NCBI GenBank assembly: GCA_019022495.1
Contig: JAFEKR010000019.1
Coordinates: forward strand, 982,961 to 1,046,960
Source of the DNA: Epichloe hybrida
Lineage: Eukaryota > Ascomycota > Sordariomycetes > Hypocreales > Clavicipitaceae
Reading direction: 5' to 3'
Length of the DNA stretch: 64,000 nucleotides
Within the stretch, counting starts at the first letter, position 1; every line of letters begins with the position of its first letter. A model generated the notes under the pieces. The model made no database searches and was not told where the DNA came from. It saw only the letters and a program-made list of their open reading frames with translations. The position numbers and the translations under genes are program-made. Below, one piece after another: positions 24,099-35,409 of the stretch.

Positions 24099-26922
24099 TT
24101 AATCTCTATAGACGAATGCCTTATAACGGATGCTAGCGGCTAATAGAGAGAGAGGAGAAGGTAACTAGTAATAGCTGCTAACAACTACTCTTAAAATTAA
24201 CAAAGACTACAAGAATAGGATTAGGGCCACAGGAACCACTTAATTTAACCTACTTCTTATACAAGCACATATTCTCTTAACCTTCGAAGTTTTCGCTTAT
24301 ACTACCCTTATTCCTAAAATCCTTTTTAACTACGCTAATTTAAAGATCTAACAAGCAGTTACTATATCCTTTCCCACCACAATAGTCATTCTATCTATCC
24401 TAGAACCCTTTAATCTTACCTAGCAAAATAAAATAGTATAGAGAGTCTATTATAAATAAGGGTAATTACACTAAAGTGAATAGTAACACTATTACCTACT
24501 TTCCTTACGGCAGGTACCTTACTATGTACTATGTTCACGTTTTAATATATAGATTAGAAAGCCCTTTCTTTAGAGGAATTAAGGAAGGCACTATAGAAAT
24601 TAATTTAGTTAATCTCTATAGGTAGTAGCCACCTCTATTTCATCCGCAAAGAGACTAGCTATAGCCTTTACTAAGATTCAAAGTTCACTAGGATAGCAAT
24701 GATTTTAACCTAGTAACACTAATTAGGCTAGGATAAACAAATATACAATAGCGTAGTTATTTAATAGATATTCACAAATTCCTAAGAAAGGCTTATAAGA
24801 CTCTAAGTAAAGACTAGCTTAACTAGTTTAAGCTAATAGCAATAGGGAGAATCATAGAGCGCGGGCTTAAAGCGACAGTGGTAGTACTACCCTAAACATT
24901 TAAAGTTAGTAAGATAGAAGATTTTAATATAGACACATTACAATAATTAATTAGTTCAAAAGCTAGAAGACTCTATACTACCTATCAGCCTATTAATATT
25001 AAGTATAGCTATAGTTATAACCCTATTAACCTTTACTTACACATAAGTAATCAATGCCTTATTACAGGATTCACTTTCTTTACAAACCATTAGACTACTT
25101 TTATGTTTAATAGGAAATAAGGATATCTATACTATTTTAATAGTATAGATAAGGGATAAATAACTTAGTTTGCTAACTTTATATATAGATAGGGGCAGAT
25201 TATATAGCTTATGAATTACCTCTCTAACTTTAAAGTAATCGTAGTCCTAGTAATAGAGTAGAAAGGAAACTAGGAATGTAGGTATATATGCCTAGGGTTC
25301 CTTCTCTAGATAATCCGCTGCCAGGTTAGTTACTAAGCAATTAATCTGCTATCAGAAGATTAAAATACACTAAATAAGTATAATATTAAGTTTGAATAAC
25401 TACGCACTTTCAGAGAAGACTTAACTATTAACTAACGCTTTAAACTATACCTTAAAGACTAGATAGTAACTAATAATATCCTAGACTTAAAGTATAGCTA
25501 TGTAAAAGCACTTAAAAGAACTATAAGAGTTCTACAAGATATAGCTATAAATAAACTTAGAATAGGAGATTAATTACTAAGGGAATCGTTATACTAGAAG
25601 GACTTTAACCTCTAACACTTAATATAACACATAGTAAAGTGCTTAATACCTTGCTTTATGACCTAGATAGTTAGTAAAGGACTTCCTATTAGCGCTATAC
25701 TTATACCTTAGAAGCTTTAAGTTACTAATAAGAGTTGTCTAATTAAATGGTATACTAACATGGCAAAGTATAACAAGCTTTGTGTTTAGGATTTCTAGTA
25801 ACCTATAGCTTATATCTTTACTAGCAACCCTGAAGTCTTTAATATTAGTATATAAGAAATACTACATAATTAGGAAAGATAAATATAGCAAGACACTAAA
25901 GGAGTTTTACCCCTAGTTAAACCAGAAGAGCTAAGATTAAATAGAAGGGGAAGTTATTATTTATTATAAGCATCTTTATTAGTGTTATTATCCGTTATTA
26001 AATAAGAAGCAATACTAGCGTCCTTAGCTTTAAAGCTTAAAGCACTCTAACAAGGAAGATAAGATTAAACATCTAACACTACTAAATAAGCTCTCTAAAA
26101 ACAGCAAGCAATAACAAGTAAGCTACTATAATTAGATATAGAAGACTAGCTAAGGTTGCTGCGAATCTATGGAGTTATTAGATAAGAGCAAGTGTATAGC
26201 TATAGAACCTTAGCTAAGCAAGTAAAAGAAAAGATAATTTAATAACCACTTAGAGACATAGGATAAGCTATAATAATTAATCTCCTTCCTTTCCTTAGGG
26301 CATAGAGAGTAGTATAAAGAAAAATCATTGCGTATTTACTAACATTATTTACATACGTATTTGTAGTACCACCTAGCCTAGTCCCTTGTAGAACATAGGC
26401 TAAGATTATTAAAGCTTACTAATAGGAGAAGAAGCGTGCCTAAGGATTATTTAATTAACGTAAAACCTAAGAAAAGAGAGTAGTATAGCAGGATACAAAG
26501 CGCTTTACTATCCGTACCCTATTACTAATATTACCTACCATACGCTCACGAACACTAAAGACGCTAAAGCTCTCTTAAGAAATAAGGAATTTAGGTCTCT
26601 AGCTAGGGAGGTCTTATCTACCTTCTCTTTTTCCCTCTTTACTTTATATAATTTTCTCTTTTTTTCCTTTTTTCCTTATATCTTTACCCTTTTTACCTTT
26701 CTATCCTTTTGGTTTTCTCTTTTACCTACCTTAATACTCCTATTTCCTACTATATAAGATTTAGCTACACAAGATTAATCAGCCTAGGTCTATGTGTAAT
26801 AGATTAAATAGTTCCTCTACCCTTTTCACACAAGATTAGTTACTAACCACACTTATAAAGTGCTTTTAGGTTTTAGTGTACATAACTAGTTAGGGGTAAC
26901 TAGTGCACACCTAGGGAGGTGT
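24099..26922 (+). mobile_element. Gypsy interior, part 2: 3' region downstream of integrase
   Basis: This is the continuation of the Gypsy after the nested insertion, ending in the polypurine tract AGGGAGGTGT just before the 3' LTR. It is AT-rich and RIP-degraded. The part from about 24,700 to 26,070 keeps a long legible frame, listed separately. The final stretch before the LTR (26,100-26,920) is T-rich and untranslated in appearance. Confidence 0.7.
24700..26070 (+). pseudogene. Unrecognised long reading frame in the 3' part of the Gypsy
   Basis: One plus-strand frame (codons starting at 25019 plus or minus multiples of three) reads as continuous protein-like sequence for roughly 400 codons. 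The only interruptions are TAG and TAA, as expected if Gln and Trp codons were converted by RIP. Legible blocks include VVVLP near 24,880, NPINLYLHISNQCLITGFTF from 25,019, GYLYYFNSIDKG near 25,115, YLSNFKVIVVLVIE near 25,220 and YICLGFLL near 25,285. I do not recognise the family. It lies between integrase and the 3' LTR, where some retroelements carry an additional frame. It may equally be a captured gene. Confidence 0.6.
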
Positions 26923-27376
26923 TATATGCCATAAGATACGCGCCTAAAAACGCAATCATAATAATAAGTGCTAAGGTTTAGGGATAGGAGTATTACTATA
27001 AGGGATAATAATATTAGTCATCTAGGTAATAGGATCATTTAATCTATAAAGGGACCGTTTATAAATAGACTCTTTAATACTAATTTACGTACCTTACAAG
27101 ATTCTTAAGATTACCCTAAGTTTACTTCACCTAAGATTATACCTATATTTACTATAAGATAAATTAAGAAGATACCTTCCCTTATTTATTTAAGACGTCA
27201 CTTCCGATCTAATAGACTATTTAATCTTGGATATCTCTACACGACGAGATAGTCCTTGCTGTTATTATAATCGATACCGTCAAGTTGATCGACCCCTCTG
27301 TTATGTGTAGGCTCAAGAGCTACTCGCGATCGTGGGCCAGCATCGTGTCTTTTGGGGTGTTGTTTTCCGCTTGACA
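26923..27376 (+). repeat. Gypsy element 3' LTR
   Basis: This 454-bp copy of 11547-12000 begins TATATGCCATAAG (RIP form of TGTGTGCC) after the purine tract GGGAGGTGT, and ends CTTGACA. Its last 120 bases keep more C and G than the 5' LTR does (GTGGGCCAGCATCGTG against GTAGGCTAGCATCGTG). Copia gag resumes at once after it. Confidence 0.85.
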
Positions 27377-30300
27377 AAATAGTAGAATACATATACTCTA
27401 TAGGCTTTGAAAGTCTTGCTAGAGACCTTCGTAAGGTAATTACTATTGCGGAATTAAATAAGAAGTCCTCCTAATACCTTTAGTACTAATAAGGAGACCC
27501 TCTAGAGGCTATGTTTACTAATTATTAGTATAGATAGTAATTATTCCCCTGTAGTAGAGGAAGTTATTATAGATAGAGCCCTAGGCTAAGCACTAAGCGC
27601 TGCTTTATATATGGCAAGAGCGGCTGCTAGTCCTCTAATCACTTTACTAAAGAACGCTAAAAGGAAAAGGACTGCTAGTAGGCTAGTAAAACATATTATA
27701 TACCCTCTTTAGAGAAAAGGTTCTAGGTATTTCTTGCCTCCTATAAAGGGTAGAATAATGATAAACCTGATAAAGGCTTAGGTGAGAATTAGGAAGCATA
27801 TCTTATGGCTTATATAGAAGCTAAAGATAATAATAATAATGTTAAGGAGCTACTATTAATAGCATATCTAAGTATTACATAATTCTTCTACTCCGGATTA
27901 TAGACTAACCATAACGCCGCTAATATTAATATCCTTGTGACCCTAAATAATTAAGCCTTCTAACACATATTCCTTAGGTAAGAGCTCTATGAGCTATAAG
28001 AGTGTAATAAAGGCTTAATTTGCTATATCTTTAAAGAACGCTATTCTAAAGAGGTCTTTAGAGGGATTATACCTAATACTAGCGCTATAGGAAAGTTAAC
28101 TATAGGAGAGGCATAAGTAAAGGCCCTATTAAGATTAATGCCTTTATTAAAGGTAACCCCCTGCGAACCCTAAATTATTATATTTAGCGCTGGATAAGTA
28201 GTTATAAGAGGAATTCTTTATGTGCTTATAGAACTTAGAGAACTTGAATTCTATGTCCTTAATATAGCTACCCCTTTCCTTTTCTTAATTACTAATATAG
28301 ATAAGATATAAGTTAAGATTAATAACCTTGCTAATATACTTATCTAAGGTAATAAAACTATACCTATTATGCGATAATAGGGCTATCCTTAGTAGTTACT
28401 AGAAGTAAGAGAAATAGTTACCTTCTACCTTTTAGAAGGAGATATCCGTTAGTTATATTATTAACTTAGTTACCCTTTTGTTTAATAACTCGTAAAGATC
28501 CTTTACTAAGCTAGTTATAAAGTTAAACGCTAGGTAATTAAGGAATTAACTAAAGTCTACTATTATTACTAGATACATAGAAAGGCCCCCAGCTAATTTA
28601 AGTTCATAATTAAAGATAACCACGAATTTAACTACGAGATTATTATTAATATTATATAAATTGATAGCTAACTAGTGCTTTATATTATTAATTTAGTAAC
28701 CTTGTTCTAGGTAGCCTAATTCCTTAATCTAAAGAAGTAGAAGGCTTGAGATATCTAGGATGTAATTCGCAAATGTTAGATTGATACTTATCTCGGACCT
28801 CTAGATTAGATTATCTATAATGCTAGTAATAACTTTGCTTCCGCTGAATTCAGGCATTATACTTAATTAATGTTAATTAAAACTAGTAAGATGCTAATTA
28901 AAGCCTATAATAGTATTAGAAAGGTTAAGAGATACTACGGACCTCTACACTAAGCCTATAATATTATTATAGACTTAATTAGAACGGAGCTCGCGCTAGA
29001 GTAACGTCTCTAAATAGCTATTAAGGTAATTAATAACTCTATAGGCCTAAATAGTATTATCCTAACCGTGCTAGTCTTTAGAGGCTACCTATAGATAATA
29101 GATAAGTTACTACTAAGTGTCTCTATTATTTAATATACTAAAGTAATTTATAAAGCTACTAATAAAGTCCGCTATTATCTAGCTTTATGGCAGGTTTATG
29201 ATGCCCTTAAAGCCCGGAATAGCCCTAATATAGCGCCTATATATTAGCTACCCCTATAGGCTAATATATACGTATAAAGAGAGAAAGGTAGCTAGCATAG
29301 CCTGTATAAGCTACTTACTACTAATAGAGAGACCTATACTATTAATATACCCTGTAGCCTAGTGAAGTTCTACTCTATAGTAGTAAAGCCCTATTATAAA
29401 GACCTATATACTATAGAGAGGCTAGAGTAGTAGGAGATAAAGCCCTATAATCCACTAGAGCAATAGCTAAGTAACGTAGAGGAAAAAGGAGCTATATAAC
29501 TAACTACTACTAATAAAAGAGATTCTCTAATAGAAGATAGTAAAGAGCTATAAACACTAGCTAAGAGAAAGTAAGGGAGACTAAGAAAGGCCCTTATAGT
29601 ATAATTTATAAGTGTAGGAGAGTCTAATAAAGAGGCTTATAAAGCCTAAAAGGCCCTAAGGGGAAGCTATTAAGTTAAAGACTTATTACTACGCCCTAAA
29701 GGAACAAAAGTAAGGAAAAGAAGACCTTATAGCCCTAAGAAGGACATTAGCCTAGTTTAGCTTTATATACTTGTAAATAAAGATTAAGAGAAGGCCTTTA
29801 TTTAAGAGGTTATAACTAGAGGGATACTAAGTATAGCATTCCTTATAGCAAAGGAAGAGGCTAATTAGAACCTTGCCCTTTAGCTCTACTAAGAAGGAAG
29901 GATTATAACCCTAGGAAAACCCTTTAAGCAGTCTAATTAAGCTAAGATTAACGCTTTATAAGCGCGTAATATGTTTAAATTTATTAAGTTTAACCTAGCA
30001 AAGCACGGAGGTTATAGAATCTTTAATTCTTATATAGTTAGAGAGATTAAAGGTAAAGGAACGGACTTACTATACGAGAAATCTTGTCTTATTATATAAG
30101 GCTATAATAATAAAGGAAAGGAATTCATCCTAATACAATCGCTAATAATATAACAAGCAAGCTAACGCCTTATTATAGCTATTGCTCTGTTATTAAAAAG
30201 AAGAGGTATTTACCTTTAGATTTGTGATATTATATAAGCCTACACTTAATTGCACATAATGCTAATAAGGCTGATTATTATAAGACTACTAAAGCAGATT

Positions 30301-31647
30301 GCATATCTCTTTCTAGAAGGGACTGTAATTAAATTAATTAGACCTCTTTATAGGATTATAGAGGCTAGAACTTACTAGTAGGTAACGTACTTCTATTATC
30401 ATAGGGATAACCTTAATATAACAACCTTAACTTATAATCCCTGCTTATTAATCATAGCCTTAAATAATAAGAATCTCTTTAGTATTATTAGAATGCAAAC
30501 CAATGATATATTAGGCCTAAGCAATAATAACTTCTTCCAAAAAGAAGAGAAAGAGCTTTAGAAGGCTAATTTTATAGCTAAAGAAAAGTAATAATTAACC
30601 GCTAAGAACCCCCTTATCTTTAATAGCTATATCTTAACCTAGAATACTAATAATTTGCTAATCTTAACCTAGAAAGGTTAGAGTTAGAAGATTAAGGAAG
30701 TTAATTCTTAATCCTTAATAGTAAAGTAAGATTATATAGAGTAATAAGCACGAGAAAGCTATATCGTAACTATGTGTTAACTGGAGGCTTTGTATAACCT
30801 TTTAATTATAGCTTAATACTAAGAGCCCTTTACGGAAGATATTATATATCTTAATAAACGCCTTAAATAGTAGATTAAGAATTAATAACATAGACTATAA
30901 TACATTCCTTTAGTTCTTAAAGAGGTAAAGCTCTTTATGTTTATAAATAGATTGCTTACTAATAACAAGGATTTAAGCTCATAGATTGGATATGTAATTA
31001 TGATTGGTAATAAGATAATACAAGATAACAATACCTTTATTGTGAAAGGCAATATCATTACGTATAGCTTAATAAAGAGCAAGAGAGTTACTTATAGCGC
31101 GCTTACCTCTAAGTTATATAGTATGGTTTAAGGCGCAGATATTGCCTATGTGATTTTCACGACTCTACATTAGATTACGGATTAACTAAAGATGCCTTGA
31201 ATTCCTATGATTCTCTGTACTAATTCTTTTTTATTATATAAATATCTTATAAAGCTAGGAACTATAAAGGAGAAGAGACTAATGATTAATATTATGGCCC
31301 TTTATTAATCGTATGAAAGGCATGAGATCTATGAAGTCAGATGGATTAATAGCAATAATAATCTGGCAGATGTAATAATAAAAGCATCGCTGAATTTATT
31401 ACTTTCCTCTTTAATTAATTTAAACAAATTAATAATTCATGTTAAAGGATAGGTAAAGAGACCTATGATATTAGGAAACAGGAGCTTAAGTAAGGAATAA
31501 TGGATTAATTTAATTAACTAATGCTACAATAGCCAATTAGAGCAGCGGATTCCTATTAAGGGATTTACTAATATACACTTTCCTTTAATCTAATTTTTAT
31601 TACGTTTTTAAGCTCTTTAGCTATAAAGGAAAAAGAGAGATTACTAG
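27377..31647 (+). mobile_element. Copia copy C, 3' part (C-terminal gag and pol), RIP-degraded
   Basis: This is the continuation of the Copia gag and pol interrupted at 11,546. The first legible gag segment is GFESLARDLRKVITIAEL near 27,407-27,460, in the same frame as the upstream part. From 28,185 it aligns with copy A from position 1. Integrase lies at about 28,780-29,090, reverse transcriptase at about 29,960-30,500 and RNase H at about 31,080-31,390. The polypurine stretch AGGAAAAAGAGAG precedes LTR 3. Stops are TAG/TAA throughout. Confidence 0.85.
28780..31390 (+). pseudogene. Copia pol remnant (integrase, RT, RNase H) of copy C
   Basis: The reverse transcriptase start is readable from about 29,970 (MFKFIKFNLAKHGGYRIFN). 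The RNase H block near 31,080 reads KSKRVTYSALTSKLYS. The arrangement is the same as in copy A, with many transitions between them. There is no intact frame. Confidence 0.8.
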
Positions 31648-31904
31648 TGTTAATTCCTTCGGATCTTCATTGGTTTAATTGTGGCTAAAGACTAGACTAA
31701 TTATGGGTCCAGCGCGATGCACGCGATATAATTAGCTGTATTAATTCGCCACCCCCTTTTGTGCCCCACATACGGATTTCGCTCACTTTTCTAGCATCTA
31801 GACTTTCCCTCTCTTCTTCCTCTTTCCTAGCTAGCTATCTAACTATCATCGACTTCAATTTATACGGGATTTATTACCTGCGCAGGACCTTGGTGCATCT
31901 AACA
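31648..31904 (+). repeat. Copia LTR 3 (3' LTR of copy C)
   Basis: This 257-bp LTR begins TGTTAATTCC and ends GGTGCATCTAACA, giving TGTTA/TAACA inverted ends. It is homologous to LTR 1 and LTR 2 and is preceded by a polypurine tract. It marks the last recognisable retroelement before the gene-bearing compartment. Confidence 0.85.
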
Positions 31905-32350
31905 GTTAGAATAAGCATAATATTAATAAGGGTGCGCGCCTCTGATTAGCTAGGCGCGTTATATCGCGGACCCACATGTCTGGCCTAACCGCGCCACGGT
32001 TAGCGTTAGCATATATAGCCTCTTCGCTAATAACCCTAATTAAGGCCCCTTTTCCTATAATAAATAGCGCACCCTCTTTGCTTCTATTTAATCTCTCTTT
32101 TGCTTATAAAGGTAAACTAGAATATATAATAATTACGTGCACTTTAGTCCACCCCGAAAACCTTACGCGTAGGTCAATGGTATCCTGTAGATACCAACAG
32201 CATGCTTATAAGGCATTTATTTAATTACTATAGCAGCAGTGGCACATAGAAGGCACGTATTAAGATATTATAGGCGTTATAGGAGAATAAAAACCTTAGA
32301 GGTACTTCTATACCAAAAGTAGGTGTGTGGAGACATCACTCGATTTAGCT
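31905..32350. other. AT-rich junction DNA between the transposon block and the gene-bearing compartment
   Basis: I see no gene. The stretch contains a perfect stem-loop (CTAACCG, 5-base loop, CGGTTAG; 31985-32003) and tapering AT-richness. The composition shift is complete by about 32,350. Confidence 0.6.
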
Positions 32351-32352
32351 AG

Positions 32353-32388
32353 TCCGGTGGGAAATTTGAAAGCTCCGGTGGGAAATTT
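32353..32388. repeat. 15-bp direct repeat at the compartment boundary
   Basis: TCCGGTGGGAAATTT occurs at 32353-32367 and again at 32374-32388, 21 bp apart, exactly where AT-rich DNA gives way to balanced DNA. It could be an insertion or deletion scar, but I cannot assign it to a known element. Confidence 0.6.
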
Positions 32389-33897
32389 ATGTCCCCCCAG
32401 TGTGTGATGTGAATCGCCAAGGTCGCTCGATGGATCACTCCAGTTAAGCCAACCAGACGCTTAGGCAGGGGCGCGCAGGGGTAAGTCTGATATTTAATTA
32501 GATCTGATTGGCTGTAGCAGAGTGATCCTCGTTGATGGCCCTCCTGCTTCACACACCAAGTCCCTCCTCTTCCAGGGAAAAGTGCAACTCAAAACCGAAG
32601 CGTTGCGAGTCCAACGATTTTACCGCACCCACCGATGCTTTGCAGGGAAATGTGCTCGGTGAATCGTACCTGAGCTTGGCAATCTGGACGATGACCTTGA
32701 CAAGCCCCCGTCCCGCGCCTGGGAAGTGCATAGACCACAATAGCAGCAATGCGCACACACATGCATCATGATACATGACATGATGATTGCTAAAGGTGGA
32801 TAACTACAGAAGAAGTCGGGCAGGCAATGATCATGACGCGACCCGGGGACAAGTTGTCCCAAGCTGAAGAGCCCCAAGCCACTCAGCTTATCTGCACGAA
32901 CGGAAAATGGCAGGTTGTTGAAGGTGCTGGATCATCGTCTCGAGCAGAGTCGCCCTCGGCCCTCTGCTTCCACTCCACGCATGCCGTATGTACATAAAAT
33001 TATGTATGTATGTATGTACTCCGTAGTTGGGATATCCCAAGAGTCAATCAACAAGTCGCCAATGAGCACCGAGGACAAGGTTGGAGTCCGGCAGACGGTG
33101 GGCCGACGGAGGAAACAATTACGGATGCCAGGCACAGTTCAGGCACTAGCAAGGATGGTGTTGGCCCACCACAACGGTTCGGTTTGGATGGTTGGATCCG
33201 TCGAGGATGTTCACGATGTCAACGTCTGTTATTGTTCTGAACCGTGGCCCCGCTACGCAGAGGCAGCGTTCGTACATGTACGTAAATGTATGTATGTAAT
33301 CTGTGGAGGTTTGCTTGCTTCTTCCGGGGAACATGGGTGCCTGGGAACCGAGCGGGCACGGAGATTATTGCAGTACGTACATACAAGGGCATCGCCAGTT
33401 CTGGACGGCGACAGCAAAAAAGCAAGGTGGTGAGAGGTCAAGGGCATGGAAGGGCATGCATGGGTGCCAAAGGAACGGCACGCGGAAAACTCGGCGACGA
33501 GCCGGCGTCCAGACACGTGCACAGAATCGAGATGCTCAAGGGCCAGAATACATGGCATCTCATTCTTGCAATCAAGCCATCAAGCAATCAAGCCATCAAG
33601 CCGTTCTTGAGACGTGATGCACTGATGCATGGCATGTTACCTGCTTCTCAGCTGTGTCGGAACATTTTGGTACACCATGGCAGGACCAACAAAGCGTGTC
33701 CAACTCACAGATGACCAACCAGCCGGTTTCGCAACGAACGCACAGTCTTTGACTCCTGAACTCGCGGGCTGTTTTTTGGGGGTCAGGACTCAGGGGCCCC
33801 TGGTCAGCTCATCGCTCATTCGCACTTACCCCTTGTGCCCTGGGCCCTGGCCCAGCATGCAGACGCAGGCACACAACAACACATCCACCCGTCATTA
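32389..33897. other. Intergenic DNA without supported genes
   Basis: The composition is balanced. Several overlapping open frames exist on both strands (the longest about 170 codons at 32915-33433), but none looks like a conserved protein. They overlap each other in all frames and contain simple-sequence peptides. Short (GTAT)n runs occur near 33,003-33,018 and 33,285-33,298. I see nothing else. Confidence 0.5.
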
Positions 33898-34135
33898 CAG
33901 TCTAACCCCTGAATGATTTTACACTCGTTACAAGGCCCACGCGGGGCAGCCACTATCAGCTATGAGTGGCTATTATTAGTGGAGCTGATAGGGACGCTAC
34001 AGGGGTAAAAAGGTACTAAGTAGTCTAAGTAAATAACATATAATCTTAAGTATCTTTTACCCCACCTAGTGATTTTTTATTGGCCTGCTACCCCCGGTCA
34101 TGTACCTCGTGTAAAATCATTCAGGGGTTAGACTG
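33898..34135. mobile_element. MITE with mariner-type ends (TA duplication, CAGT...ACTG termini)
   Basis: The element is 238 bp. Perfect 27-bp terminal inverted repeats lie at 33898-33924 and 34109-34135, beginning CAGTCTAACCCCTGAATG. It is flanked by TA on both sides (33896-33897 and 34136-34137). Terminal CAGT and TA duplications are typical of Tc1/mariner/Fot1-type elements. A second inverted pair (CTATCAGCT at 33953-33961, AGCTGATAG at 33983-33991) and a third (GGGGTAAAA and TTTTACCCC) lie inside. There is no coding sequence, so it is non-autonomous and would need a transposase from elsewhere in the genome. Confidence 0.9.
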
Positions 34136-35409
34136 TACATGTAAGTACATACGGCCAGCCCTCCTCGCCTCCTCGCCTCCTTGCCTCTGCGGACGACCAC
34201 ATCACACAGCTTGTGCAACCCCCTGGATCCAGGCAGTGGCTGATCCGTGATCCGTGCTTTGTGCTGGCGTGGGTCTTTGGGGGTCTTGGGGGGGTCTTGG
34301 GGGGAACGGCTGCGACACGACCCGTTCTCGCACTTTTATTTTATTTTTGCATGGCGGAGCCGTAATTAGTCAACGCCAACGAGAACAAGGACCCCCCGCC
34401 TTGGGGCCAGATTGGGCCAGATTGGGCAGCCTAGGGCTAGGGCCCACCGGGCTCGCTGATTGTCTGAAAATCAGTGATACGGAGTAAGTACTCGTTACTA
34501 CGCAATACTGCGTACGGAGTATTATTAACGGGAGGAAAGAATACAAGAGAATGTCCCGGTGTGATCCGTGCCTGACTGCCTACCGACTTACCCCGACCTA
34601 CCCATTGACCATCTTCCGTAATCCGTCAGAGAATGTGATGTGACCAATTTGTCTGCGGCAGCCACGAACCAGGACGGACATTCGAGCCTCATTCTTCTTC
34701 TTTCCAGCAATTCCTCTCACTCCTCGGTGGATGTAGTCCGTTTTCTTGTTCACTCTACGAATTACCACCAGGCAGTCCTCGCATATGGACGTCTAACAAA
34801 ACACCATCACCAAGCCTTCCTTTCTTCCTTTTTTTTTTTTTTTTTTTTCATTCATCATCTTGTTTGCTTTGTCGCAGCTGTCACCGAGCAGCTTTCTTTC
34901 TCTTGTTCTTACCCCCTCGCATTACCTTGCCTCTATCTACCCTGCCTTCCGGTACACACAGCCTCGGGCGATGCTCTTGAATCAATTCTAGATCTAGATG
35001 CTGCACTTGTAATCTTTGCCTGCTGATCAGTTTGTTTTGTTGTGCGGGTACACAAATTACATTACAATCTGAAGCCAAATAATCAGCTGCACCCTTTTCC
35101 GACTGGCTGAAGTTTGCCCTTTCTTCTTCTCCTGCCGTGGGGTAAGAAACTCAAAGCTACCAAGGCTACCATTTATTGTCTCTGATTTCTCTGCTACCTT
35201 GTCTCAGCCAAGAACAGGGAAAAGGGACGAAAAGGAAACAGTAAAGCAAAAGCAACACCATCGTCACAGCAGGGTGACCCTTTTGCTCCCGCGCATGAAT
35301 CAGTGACGCATCGTTTTGCATTCTTTCAGTCAACAATTCCAACCGCGCTGGTATTTTGCATCGCTTCAATACGCTGAAGCATTGGCACGAACACCAACTA
35401 CCACTTACC
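34136..35409. other. Intergenic region and probable 5' flank of the PH-domain gene
   Basis: I find no supported gene. It holds G-rich runs near 34,270-34,300, a 20-base T run at 34829-34848, and pyrimidine-rich DNA over the last 500 bp before the PH-domain start, as is common in fungal promoters and leaders. The open frame crossing this T run reads a poly-Phe stretch and is not credible. Confidence 0.5.

Noticed and set aside
32915..33433. 172-codon open frame and several overlapping frames on both strands
   Set aside because: Overlapping frames are open on all strands in this stretch, the reading includes (ATGT)-derived Met/Tyr/Val/Cys peptides, and no domain is recognisable.
34640..35026. 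128-codon open frame upstream of the PH-domain gene
   Set aside because: It reads through a 20-base T run as poly-Phe and lies in a pyrimidine-rich leader; probably promoter or untranslated region.
35356..35409. N-terminal extension of the PH-domain protein
   Set aside because: The extended frame begins with TTG, not ATG, which is an unlikely start in a fungus; the ATG at 35410 has a better context.
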